This document shows, piece after piece, positions 9,296-18,185 of a stretch of DNA of 64,000 nucleotides; positions within the stretch are counted from its first letter, which is position 1, and every line of letters starts with the position of its first letter. The DNA lies in contig JAFYUJ010000032.1 in NCBI GenBank assembly GCA_017558555.1, positions 30,187-94,186 of the forward strand, read 5' to 3'. The notes beneath the pieces were generated by a model that worked only from the letters and a program-made list of their open reading frames with translations, was not told the DNA's origin and made no database searches. The translations under genes and the position numbers were made by a program. This stretch comes from Akkermansia sp. Lineage in GTDB: Bacteria > Verrucomicrobiota > Verrucomicrobiia > Verrucomicrobiales > Akkermansiaceae.

Positions 9296-10534
9296 ATGTC
9301 AATACGAATACGTGAATGGGGCATGCTGAGAAATGGGGCGGAGCAGCCGCATGTTTCTGTGCATGGTCTCACAGATTGGGAAATCGGGGCTCGCCAAGCG
9401 GGGCAGGGGCTCTCTGCCATGGTGCTGGGCGGTGTTCAGGTGGTGCAGGAGCGCGAGAAAGTCGCCGCGGCCGGTGAGCTTGCGGCTTTTTCCGAGAAGC
9501 TTCAAGCCATGGAGCAGGAAATCAGCAGTGAACTGGAAGAGACCGAACCCGCTCAATGGAGCCGGGATTGGGAATCGGCGTTCGCAGCGCGAGTGTCCGA
9601 TGCGCTGGAGGATGTGTCACCGGCTTTGCGGGAGACTGCGCAGAAAATGGCGGCAGAGTACACCCGCGAGGCCGGCATTCGCGCAGTGCGAGACCGCGAG
9701 CTGGCCGGTATCGACCGGGCACGCAGGCGGTGGCAGCACCGGGTGGATGCTGCCGTACAGTCCGGAGATGCGCAGGCTGCTCGCCAATGGCTGGAGCAAG
9801 GGCGTGGTGTTTTTGTGCCGGAAGGGCGGATGGAGGCGGAAGAGAAATCGTTGGAGAGTAAAGTGTTGTTGCAGCAGTGGCGGCGGAATTTGCAGCAGAA
9901 TCCCGTCCGCACCCTGGGAGATTACCTGCACCGCCCCGCGGGTCTTATGCTGCCGCAGTATGAAGAGGGCGAGCAGCTGAAACACGAAGTGGAGCAGACG
10001 CAGCGCCAGGCCCGGGAAATCTTTGTGCGGGAGCAAATGGAACGCGCCATGCGTGGTGAGCCGGCAGATGCCCAGACCCTGAAACAGGCCGACCGTGCCG
10101 GTATCATCACCCGAGCCCAGCGCAAGTCTGCTCTGGCAGCACCGCAGGAGCCTGCACACCGGGATTTAAATTGCTGGTTGCGCCGGGTGCATGAGTGCGA
10201 CACCGCGCCGGATGAAGTGCTGGCGCTGCAAGTGGATATTTGCACCGCGGCTCTTCCCGCAGCCCGTCGGGTGGAGTTGGTGCAGCGTCTGGAGCAGGCA
10301 GCATCCGTGCGCCGGGAAGACCGCCTTACCATGAGCCGCCGATTGTGGAACCTGTATCACGATGGCGCGTTTGGATGCCCGGGCGATGCACTTGCAGAAC
10401 AGCGACTGCACCGTTTGCAGATGTGTGGCTTGCCCCTGCTGGCAGAATCCGGCAATGATGCCGTGGCGGAATGGTTGTCCGGGCTGGACCGCCGGGACGA
10501 GCAATGGGTTTGTTTTTCACCTCAATATGCATAA
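9296..10534 (+). CDS. Helical phage-structural-like protein, first gene of the terminase cassette
   Basis: The 412-residue product has no family I can name. It is almost entirely helical, rich in Glu, Arg, Ala and Gln, with coiled-coil stretches. About residues 165-230 show a helix-turn pattern (DAAVQSGDAQAARQWLEQG, then FVPEGRMEAEEKSLESKV). I associate this with phage internal-virion or minor structural proteins: A...GD...A, then a short turn, then a long helix ending in a proline-rich break. That association is by eye. I chose the ATG at 9296; an open frame extends to 9116 but crosses the ileS promoter and has unlike composition. Five bases separate its stop from the next start, so it is co-transcribed with the giant gene and the terminase. 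A virion or packaging role is inferred from that context. Confidence 0.6.
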   Translation: MSIRIREWGMLRNGAEQPHVSVHGLTDWEIGARQAGQGLSAMVLGGVQVVQEREKVAAAGELAAFSEKLQAMEQEISSELEETEPAQWSRDWESAFAARVSDALEDVSPALRETAQKMAAEYTREAGIRAVRDRELAGIDRARRRWQHRVDAAVQSGDAQAARQWLEQGRGVFVPEGRMEAEEKSLESKVLLQQWRRNLQQNPVRTLGDYLHRPAGLMLPQYEEGEQLKHEVEQTQRQAREIFVREQMERAMRGEPADAQTLKQADRAGIITRAQRKSALAAPQEPAHRDLNCWLRRVHECDTAPDEVLALQVDICTAALPAARRVELVQRLEQAASVRREDRLTMSRRLWNLYHDGAFGCPGDALAEQRLHRLQMCGLPLLAESGNDAVAEWLSGLDRRDEQWVCFSPQYA

Positions 10535-10539
10535 TCATC

Positions 10540-13500
10540 ATGAATACACTAATAGAAAAGAAAACGATTGCGGATACACCCGCAACAGACACGCAGGAGC
10601 CCGAAGTTGTGCTGCATGATGCAGCCCCGGAGCCGCAGGAAGAACGCGCCACACCGGAGGATGAAACCCCGGAGGCGCATCAGACAAAGGTGTTGGACCT
10701 GGGGGCCGACCCCGAGGATTACATAGCACCGGAAGAGGAGCCGGACCAAGATGAAGATGTGTTCGGAGCGGTCACCGGCTATGGCTTTGCAGATGAGGAA
10801 ATGCAGCAATACTTTCGCGATGCGTCGTGGAAGCCCGCCTGGCAGCAGCCCGCCGCGCCCACTCCGCTTTTGCCCCCCGGGCAACAGGCGAAAAAGGACA
10901 CTTACTGGAAGAGCCTGCTCACGAGCGATGTTCACACTATCCCCAATGCCATCCGCGATAAAATTCTGGATAAGGCTAATGATCTGACGGAAGAAGAACA
11001 GGATTACCAGCTTTGCGCAGCCATCAATCGTTCGTGGGCGGTGGATCACCTGGATGTTTCTCGCGAGACGGTGCAAAGTGCCTGGCCGCAGTATCGCGGA
11101 CGCCTCGCACGACGATTGAACGTAGCGAACACAGATGAAGATGTCTTCTTGGCCTTGTCTGCCCGCGAAAGTGAGAAACCGCTGCGACAAGCCGGGAGCG
11201 AGGCCTACATCATTGCTTACACCGCAGGGCTGGAAGGTAAGCGCGAATATGATATTACAGCCCAGTTGAAAACACTCAGCGCCGACCACGCCGATAATGC
11301 CCGCGGCCTGGCCACGCGCGCCCATGAGGAAGGGATGGCCAAACGCCGCCGCCTTATGCCATTGGCTCGGTTGATCAAAAGTGGGGTGGAATCATTGGCC
11401 TCGTTGGAAGAGGATGCCGTGCCCACGATGCGAGTGCTCCGGCATGCTCCGGAGCTGACCCGAGCTGTCCGGGAATTGGGGCAAATGACCCGCGAGGAAC
11501 GTAATGTAGCTCTGCATGTGGCGCGCTCCATCATGCCCATGCCCGCCCCCGGCGGCGACACTGGGGAGGGAGTGATGCGTGTTGTGCAGCGTGCCATGCG
11601 GCGCGGGGCATCCTCCGGCGGCATCCATCTGGCCCAGGGTGTGGCGCAGTTGGGGGCTTCTGTGCTGCGCCGGGCAGGCAAGGATAATGCAGAAACGCTC
11701 ACGGCCAAATGGGCAGAAAAGGTGGATAAATACAGTATTGTTTTTGATGAATTGCGGCGCCTGACGCAAGATGAACTGCTGCCGCTGCAGCCCCCGAAAA
11801 GCAGCGGGTTTGCCGGACAGTTCATGGTAGATATGGGCAGCGCTTTGCCGGAGATTGTCCTGTCCTTTATCAAAAGCCCGGTTGCAGGTGCGATTACCTA
11901 TGCTCGCGACTTGGGGCAATCAACCATGGACATCCGGCATCGCGCCCCGGAAGCCAAACCCGATGTGGCGCTGACAGCCGGAGCCCTGGGCTTGCTTGTT
12001 CAGAAGCAAATGGAGGGGCTCTTCTCTCGTGTAGGGGGCGAAAAACTGGCCAAGTCCATTTCCCGCCTTGTTAAACAACGTGGTGGTGGTGTGAAAAAGT
12101 TTGCTCTGCATGGTGCGGGGGTGAGCCGAGCCATGGCGTTTGAGCTGATGCGCGAATTAATCGGCGGCAAGATGGGGCAGATGGCAGGCTTGCTGACCCA
12201 GGAAGCCGTGATGAAATCTCAGCAAACAGCTTCCAATATTGATTGGCGCCAATTTGGTGAATCTGTGGTGGATGTCAATGTGAACTTGAGAGAAGCCGCC
12301 CTCGAGCTACCCTTTATCCTGCTGGGAGCCGGTCATGTGGCCCTGCGCGATTTCAGAGCCCCGCGGGATGTGCTCAAGAAGGATGCTGCGGCCCTTATTC
12401 CCTGGGGCATCTCCGAGGCTGAGCGCAAGAAGATTGCTGCGGAGACCGATATTGATAAGCAGGGTGAACTGGTGCGTCTGGCGTTGGTCAACAGCCCCAG
12501 ATGGGGCGGTCTGGAGTTCTCGGAGCGCGCCGCACGGGCGCTGCGCTTGCTCAATTTTAACTACTTTACCGAGTTCAATGACCCTGGGTTTGTGCAGGAT
12601 TTCCTGAAGTTGCCACCGCTGGAGGCTTATACCAACAAAGCAGATACTGCTAAAGTGGAAGAGTTTCCGCCGGATAGTGTGTTGGAACGCGGCATTTTCA
12701 GCGTTCAGCATCGCGATGATACCGAGTATCAAACCCAGCTCATGGAGCTTTGGGGAAATGAGTGGCGAAAAGCGCATTACATGGACGATGCATCCCATTT
12801 TCCTGCTCCGGAATGGGAGTTGTCCCGCGTGGAAGAGCCCTCTCTGAAACGCCTGGCACAGTATGTGAATGAGGTACACAGGGCTAAGTATACCTTCATC
12901 CCGAGGCGTCTGCGCCGAGAGGGCCTGTATGCTCCTTTTGCTGATGTGGAGCGCAAGGTGTTGTTGCGTGACCGCGTGGCCGATGTCAATAGCATTTCGC
13001 ATTTGCTTGCCTTGCATTCTCTCTCCATGGATTCGCGGGCTGAGCAGCGCGTCTCCGTCAGCGATATGCGCAAGCACGTGCAGGAAACCAGGGAAAAATA
13101 CCTCTCGAACGTGGCGGCTTCCGTGCTGCGTATCATGCAGGGCGAAGATAAGAAAACCGTTTACCATGAGATGGAAAAGGGATTGCTTACGGATATTCGC
13201 GACAACTTGTACAGCTTGCCGGATGCTCCCAAATGGCTCCGCAAAATCAGCAAGTGGGATTTTGAGGGGCTTCCCTCATTCGATATGGATGGCTGGGCCA
13301 CCTGGTCTCCGTGGATTAACAATCCTGATATGATTGAAGTACACCGTATTTGCGCGGGCACTCGCGCCAACATCGGGATGCTGACAGAGCTGCTGCCGCT
13401 GACAACGGATTATTTTGCCGGTGTGGCGCGCGGGATGACACCCTTGCAGGCTTCCCACCATATCTTGTTGCGCGAGTTTGGCTTCAACCCGCAGCACCTG

Positions 13501-16500
13501 CCCGAGCAGGTGCAAGCAGCCCTGGCAGAAAATCAATCTGCTGCCGCTTTTGCCGAGTTTTGTGCGGAGAATGAGAAGATATTCACCCTGACACACCGCA
13601 TGTTCGGCGAGAATTTATTGCAGGATACCTCGCCTGATGGCCAACCGCTCTGGGCGATTAAACGTGCAGATGGTACCCAATCTCCCTGGCACAGCTCACC
13701 TCAACAGGCCATCAATGATTATGTACTCAATGCCCGTGCGTATGTTCGCCTCTTTGACCCATGGGGCTTTCTGCCCCCGGAGTCCGTCATGGAAGGGAAA
13801 AACTTCCGCGGTGAGGCGGATGATTGGTTCGGCAGCCGCAATCCCTTTAATGGGCATGATCAGCTGTTCAGCCACGCCTCGCGCGACATGCTGCAGCTCA
13901 TGGATGAGCGCGCGGCCTTTTTGCAGCCGGGCCATCTTGTGAACCGGGAGCATAACCATTTCTGCCCGATTGATTCGGATTTGGATGATGGTGTCACTCC
14001 GCTTTTCACAAAAGTGGAGCCGGATTATGGCCGCTACTTTGTGAATCAATTCACCGTGACCTCTCCCGTGGCGTATTTGCAGAGCCGCTCGCGCGTGTTC
14101 TGGGAGCGCATGCTGGGGTCTCGCCAGGTCACCCCGGAGCAGCTTGAAACCTTCCTGATGAAGGTGGAAAAGGAATTCCCGCAAATGAAGGCGGCTATGG
14201 AACACCATTTCAAGGACCCCAACGTGGAGTACCGCAGAAGATGGAGCCGCACGAGGAATGCCGCTCTGGCCAACAAAATGTCTGTTTATTCCACCTGTTA
14301 CCTGATATCCAACCTGCACTTGCTGGATTTGCCGGATTCGGTTCGCTCGTGGATGATGCTGACTCCCCTGGCTCCCACGATGGATGATACCAAACCTGTG
14401 GGCGGGGAGCGAGGTAAGCAGCGCCGCTCCGTTCCCCGCGGCAAGTTGGACCGCGGCTTGATGACGTGGATTAACCGCACCGCATCAGAGAAAATGCGCC
14501 GCCTGGCACCCATGTTGGAAAGCATGCGCGGCAAATCTCTTTTCCATGAGGAAGATAAGTACATGAAAAAGCTTTTTGATATGTCCATCGGGAAAGACCC
14601 GGTGATGCAGCTGGAACAAGGCTGGATTCAGCTGCTTTGTGGGGAGGAGGTTCTTCGCTCCATGAACCAACGCTGGCTCAATTTTATGTATTCTCCTATG
14701 GCCGGCTGGCATGGCCTGAGCAAGTATGAAAAGCAACACCTGGCAGATTTCATGGCACCCCTGATTCGCCAGGGGGAGGATGTCGCCATGGCTGAAAAGA
14801 CCTTTGATGACCGCCTGGCCAACATGAATAACGTGGAGCGACTGGAACTGGAGCTGGAAGCTCTGGACCTGACTTTGGCGGAGAATCCGCACATGCGCCA
14901 ATACGGCTATGTGGACCCCTCTCAGCCTTTTGCCAGCATGTTGTTAGTGGATAAGAAAATGCCGGGGTTGAAGCAGGCTGAGGAACCCAATTATCTGGGG
15001 TTGCCGCTGTACGAGGGCTCCCATGTGGTGGGGTGCTCGGTGGTGCCCTATGGCAAATTTGCAATGGCGGAGGACACGCCGCCGGATGTGGGGCGTGCGT
15101 TGCATATCCTGAGCCGTCTGCGCATGTATCCCATTGTGCGCCCCGTGTTCAAAGGCGGGCAAATCAGCTGGAACGGCGTGGTGTACGGTGGCAGCAAGGG
15201 GAAGCCCCCACACCGCCTGGATCAATGGGAAGTGGTGGAAAATCCGCTGGAATCCCTTCTGCAAATGCGCGATAAGGTGGAGCAGTTGGAGGAGGCTGAA
15301 CTGGAGGATACGGTGGCTAATTTTGATTTGTTGTATAATTCCATCCTGCCGAACACGCACGATGAGGTGTATGGCAACATCACCGTCTACAGGCACCCCG
15401 AGAAGGCCATGCACATTTGCCGTCTGATGCCGGGCGAGCCCTTTGCTTTGCACCCGCGCGTGACCAATCCTTATGTGGTGCAGAGTATCAAGGGTGCATA
15501 CATTATTCAACGCAAAATGGCTGATACCCCCGCCCTGATGGAGGAGGCCATCCAACCGCTGGAAAACTTCCGCCCCTGGGGTGATCAGAATCGCACATCT
15601 GTGCGCATGGAAGATGGCCGCACCATGGCTATCCGCCGCAATTTGAATCTGCTGGTGAATCACCCCATGGATTTCAATCGGGACGATACGCCCTTCAACG
15701 CCAGTCCGCGAGAGATGCTCATGCGCCTGGCGGTGGATACAGGCTTCCTGGATACACTCAATAATGTGCAGCCTCATCAGATGGATTATGGCAGCTCTCT
15801 CACATACAGCCTGATCAATGCTTTGTATGAATATGGTTGCCACCCGGACCTCAAGGAAACGCACCTGGCGCTGAAAGAAATCACCAGGCGCTTGCGCGAT
15901 AATGAGGAGGATTACAAGCTGGTGTTCCGCGTGCTGCGTGAGTCCGCCCGCCGTAACTCGCGGCCCGAGCCCATCATGTCGTTGTTCAACTGGCAGAGTG
16001 AGGAATCTCTGCGAGCGTCGGCCGAGCGCATCCGCCACCAAGCTGAGATGGGCGAGCAAACATCCACCCCGGAGAGTGAACCTGACGCAGAGCCCACGCC
16101 GGAGCCGGTGCTGCCTGTGGTGGAGCTTCCCAAGGCGGCAGAAATCAATCGTCTGGAGGAAACCGCCGGTGTGCGTTTTGCTCCTGTGGAATTTGCCCCG
16201 CCCAATGTGCTGGCCGGGCAGCAAGCCACAGCCGCATACGATGAAGCCGCAGAGCCCGCACCTCGTGCGCCGCTCATGAAACCCGTGGAGGTGGAGGATG
16301 ATAGTATATGGGGCGATTTATTCAAGCTGAAGCACCCGGAAAAGAAGCAAAAGCAGGAAAGCTCCGCGCCCGCAGAGGAGGGGCTTCTGCTGCCCTTGCC
16401 TCCTGCATCGGGCATCATCAAAGATGCCAAACCTGTGCCTCGCACCCGCAGAAAAGCTGCGGAGCATGACCAGCTCTTCTTTGATTTCGGAAATGATACG

Positions 16501-16506
16501 CCATGA
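10540..16506 (+). CDS. Giant 1988-residue phage-like (polyvalent/ejection-type) protein
   Basis: No function can be assigned from motifs. The first 110 residues are acidic and proline-rich, probably disordered. About 270-520 is basic and helical. Within 420-590 there is a Gly/Ala-rich, weakly hydrophobic zone (GSALPEIVLSFIKSPVAGAI; AGALGLLVQKQMEGLF; FELMRELIGGKMGQMAGLL). It resembles the membrane-active segment of large polyvalent or internal virion proteins of phages. Residues 600-1850 are dense globular sequence without recognisable motifs. The last 130 residues are Pro/Glu-rich, ending in DQLFFDFG. The start is taken as ATG 10540, directly after the previous stop; an upstream frame overlaps the previous gene. 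The stop overlaps the terminase start (ATGA at 16503-16506), showing translational coupling. Base composition is like neighbouring genes, so any acquisition is old. Confidence 0.7.
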   Translation: MNTLIEKKTIADTPATDTQEPEVVLHDAAPEPQEERATPEDETPEAHQTKVLDLGADPEDYIAPEEEPDQDEDVFGAVTGYGFADEEMQQYFRDASWKPAWQQPAAPTPLLPPGQQAKKDTYWKSLLTSDVHTIPNAIRDKILDKANDLTEEEQDYQLCAAINRSWAVDHLDVSRETVQSAWPQYRGRLARRLNVANTDEDVFLALSARESEKPLRQAGSEAYIIAYTAGLEGKREYDITAQLKTLSADHADNARGLATRAHEEGMAKRRRLMPLARLIKSGVESLASLEEDAVPTMRVLRHAPELTRAVRELGQMTREERNVALHVARSIMPMPAPGGDTGEGVMRVVQRAMRRGASSGGIHLAQGVAQLGASVLRRAGKDNAETLTAKWAEKVDKYSIVFDELRRLTQDELLPLQPPKSSGFAGQFMVDMGSALPEIVLSFIKSPVAGAITYARDLGQSTMDIRHRAPEAKPDVALTAGALGLLVQKQMEGLFSRVGGEKLAKSISRLVKQRGGGVKKFALHGAGVSRAMAFELMRELIGGKMGQMAGLLTQEAVMKSQQTASNIDWRQFGESVVDVNVNLREAALELPFILLGAGHVALRDFRAPRDVLKKDAAALIPWGISEAERKKIAAETDIDKQGELVRLALVNSPRWGGLEFSERAARALRLLNFNYFTEFNDPGFVQDFLKLPPLEAYTNKADTAKVEEFPPDSVLERGIFSVQHRDDTEYQTQLMELWGNEWRKAHYMDDASHFPAPEWELSRVEEPSLKRLAQYVNEVHRAKYTFIPRRLRREGLYAPFADVERKVLLRDRVADVNSISHLLALHSLSMDSRAEQRVSVSDMRKHVQETREKYLSNVAASVLRIMQGEDKKTVYHEMEKGLLTDIRDNLYSLPDAPKWLRKISKWDFEGLPSFDMDGWATWSPWINNPDMIEVHRICAGTRANIGMLTELLPLTTDYFAGVARGMTPLQASHHILLREFGFNPQHLPEQVQAALAENQSAAAFAEFCAENEKIFTLTHRMFGENLLQDTSPDGQPLWAIKRADGTQSPWHSSPQQAINDYVLNARAYVRLFDPWGFLPPESVMEGKNFRGEADDWFGSRNPFNGHDQLFSHASRDMLQLMDERAAFLQPGHLVNREHNHFCPIDSDLDDGVTPLFTKVEPDYGRYFVNQFTVTSPVAYLQSRSRVFWERMLGSRQVTPEQLETFLMKVEKEFPQMKAAMEHHFKDPNVEYRRRWSRTRNAALANKMSVYSTCYLISNLHLLDLPDSVRSWMMLTPLAPTMDDTKPVGGERGKQRRSVPRGKLDRGLMTWINRTASEKMRRLAPMLESMRGKSLFHEEDKYMKKLFDMSIGKDPVMQLEQGWIQLLCGEEVLRSMNQRWLNFMYSPMAGWHGLSKYEKQHLADFMAPLIRQGEDVAMAEKTFDDRLANMNNVERLELELEALDLTLAENPHMRQYGYVDPSQPFASMLLVDKKMPGLKQAEEPNYLGLPLYEGSHVVGCSVVPYGKFAMAEDTPPDVGRALHILSRLRMYPIVRPVFKGGQISWNGVVYGGSKGKPPHRLDQWEVVENPLESLLQMRDKVEQLEEAELEDTVANFDLLYNSILPNTHDEVYGNITVYRHPEKAMHICRLMPGEPFALHPRVTNPYVVQSIKGAYIIQRKMADTPALMEEAIQPLENFRPWGDQNRTSVRMEDGRTMAIRRNLNLLVNHPMDFNRDDTPFNASPREMLMRLAVDTGFLDTLNNVQPHQMDYGSSLTYSLINALYEYGCHPDLKETHLALKEITRRLRDNEEDYKLVFRVLRESARRNSRPEPIMSLFNWQSEESLRASAERIRHQAEMGEQTSTPESEPDAEPTPEPVLPVVELPKAAEINRLEETAGVRFAPVEFAPPNVLAGQQATAAYDEAAEPAPRAPLMKPVEVEDDSIWGDLFKLKHPEKKQKQESSAPAEEGLLLPLPPASGIIKDAKPVPRTRRKAAEHDQLFFDFGNDTP

Positions 16507-18122
16507 ATGAGACCGAACACAGACTGAATGTGCCCCCGGCCTTGCAGGGGCGATTGGATAACCCGCTCTGGCGGCTCAATCACTTGTATTGGATCGAAAA
16601 CAAGAGTGGGCGTATGCAGCGCTTTTGCCTGAATGCGGCCCAGAACCGCCTGCACCGGCACTTGTGGAATCGCAATGCCGTACTCAAGGCCCGCCAGTTG
16701 GGGATTTCCACCTACGTGGCGATGCTGATGCTGGACCGCTGCCTCTTCACCCCGAATTATCACGCCGGTATCATCGATAAAACGCTGCCGGATGCCGAGC
16801 AGAAGCTGGAGAAAATCCGCTTCGCCTGGGAACACCTCGATTACGAGCCTCCGGGTGCCAGCGGCGAGGAGAGAGCCCTGGCCTATCTGGGGGCCTTGCT
16901 CAAGCAGCGTACCGGCGTGCAGAAGAAAGCCGCCCTGCGCCCCGTGGCAGATGCCCGCACCCGCCTGGCTTTTGCGAACGGTAGTGATATCCGCCTGGGG
17001 ACCACCCTGCGTGGCGGTACATTGCAGCTTTTGCATGTATCGGAGCTGGCGCATGTTTCCGTGCATTCTCCCTGGCGTGCCAGGGAGATTCGCACCGGCG
17101 CCATCAACACCGTACCGGCAGAGGGCACCATCATCCTGGAAAGCACCCACGAGGGGGGCCGCTATGGTGTGAACTATGAGATGATGACCCAAGCCATGGA
17201 AAATACCGCCAAAGGTGAGCTCACTCCGCTGGATTTTCGTTTCTTTTTCTTCAGCTGGTTCGATCACCCGGACTATGCTCTCACCGGCCGCCCCGGCTGG
17301 GATGATGCCGCTGCCGCCTATTTTGAAAAGCTGGAGCAGGTGAGCGGGGTGCAGCTCAGTTCCCGCCAAAAGCAATGGTACGCCCGTATGCAGCGCACCA
17401 TGGGGGCCGCCATGTGCCAGGAGTACCCCTCCACCCCCGAGGAGGCGTTCTCCACCGGCAACGATGGAGCCATCTACGGCGCACAGATGGCCCTGCTGCG
17501 AGAGCAGGGGCGCATTGGCACCGCATTCGAGTACAACCCGCATGAGCCCCTTTACGCTGCCTGGGATTTGGGACTGAGCGATCACACCGCTATCTGGCTC
17601 ATCCAGCATTGGGGTAAAGATGTCTACTGGCTCAACCACTATGCGGCTAATCAGTATCCGCTGGAGCACTATGCCGGCAAAATCCGCGAGTGGGAGCACC
17701 GCTATGGCCCCATTGCGGCTCATTTCCTGCCGCATGATGCCGCCCATCGCGACCCGCATGGCCATTCTTATGTGGAGAGCCTGGCGCAGTGCGGTATCGT
17801 GGCTGTGCGGGTGGTCCCCCGCACACCCGATGTGTGGCGCGGTATCAATACCCTGCGCGGTATTTTGGTGCATAGCTGGTTTCACCCGGATACCATGGCC
17901 CAGCGCCTCACCCCCACGGGCGAGCGCGAGCCCTCCGGCCTCACTTGCCTGGAGATGTATCGCACCGCGCCGCCGGGCGCCTCCGGCACCTGCCGCGAGA
18001 CTCCACTGCACGATGCTTCCTCCCACAGCGCAGATGCCGCCCGCATGTTCGCCGAGGCTCTTTCGCACGGCCTTGTCGCTCCGGTTAAGGTGCAACGTGC
18101 TCCTCGTTTGGCTCGAATGTAA
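16503..18122 (+). CDS. Phage-type terminase large subunit (ATPase-nuclease)
   Basis: Terminase large subunits drive DNA into capsids with an N-terminal ATPase and cut it with a C-terminal RNase H-like nuclease. The 539-residue product shows the adenine/Walker A region (KARQLGISTYVAM, about 61-73). It has a Walker B-like segment LLHVSELAHV (176-185), then REIRTGAINTV and the coupling motif ILESTHEGG (212-220). This SE...EI.TG..N...EST.EG order is typical of one phage terminase family. The nuclease half has AAWDLGLSDHTA (about 353-364), LPHDAAHRDPHG (about 409-420) and HDASSHSADAARM (about 503-515), giving the expected spread of acidic metal ligands. Both catalytic halves look intact. It overlaps the giant gene by 4 bases. 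No small terminase, portal or capsid gene is adjacent. Confidence 0.9.
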   Translation: MNETEHRLNVPPALQGRLDNPLWRLNHLYWIENKSGRMQRFCLNAAQNRLHRHLWNRNAVLKARQLGISTYVAMLMLDRCLFTPNYHAGIIDKTLPDAEQKLEKIRFAWEHLDYEPPGASGEERALAYLGALLKQRTGVQKKAALRPVADARTRLAFANGSDIRLGTTLRGGTLQLLHVSELAHVSVHSPWRAREIRTGAINTVPAEGTIILESTHEGGRYGVNYEMMTQAMENTAKGELTPLDFRFFFFSWFDHPDYALTGRPGWDDAAAAYFEKLEQVSGVQLSSRQKQWYARMQRTMGAAMCQEYPSTPEEAFSTGNDGAIYGAQMALLREQGRIGTAFEYNPHEPLYAAWDLGLSDHTAIWLIQHWGKDVYWLNHYAANQYPLEHYAGKIREWEHRYGPIAAHFLPHDAAHRDPHGHSYVESLAQCGIVAVRVVPRTPDVWRGINTLRGILVHSWFHPDTMAQRLTPTGEREPSGLTCLEMYRTAPPGASGTCRETPLHDASSHSADAARMFAEALSHGLVAPVKVQRAPRLARM

Positions 18123-18145
18123 ATGATTGTTTTTTCTGAAAAATA

Positions 18146-18174
18146 TTTACAGCAGGTTGTGCGTGTGTTATGGT
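18146..18174 (+). promoter_or_regulatory. Promoter of the gene at 18186, near-leaderless
   Basis: TTTACA (18146-18151), 17-bp spacer, TATGGT (18169-18174); 11 bases to the ATG. It gives this gene its own transcription start, separate from the terminase cassette. Confidence 0.65.
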
Positions 18175-18185
18175 GAGAAGCGGAT

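Noticed and set aside
9132..9302. 57-residue N-terminal extension of ileS
   Set aside because: It would run through the near-consensus promoter and has no similarity to IleRS; conserved sequence begins at the ATG at 9131.
9296..18122. Interpretation as a complete prophage
   Set aside because: No integrase, capsid, portal, tail, lysis or attachment-site signals were found in or around the three genes, and both flanks are housekeeping genes with their own promoters.
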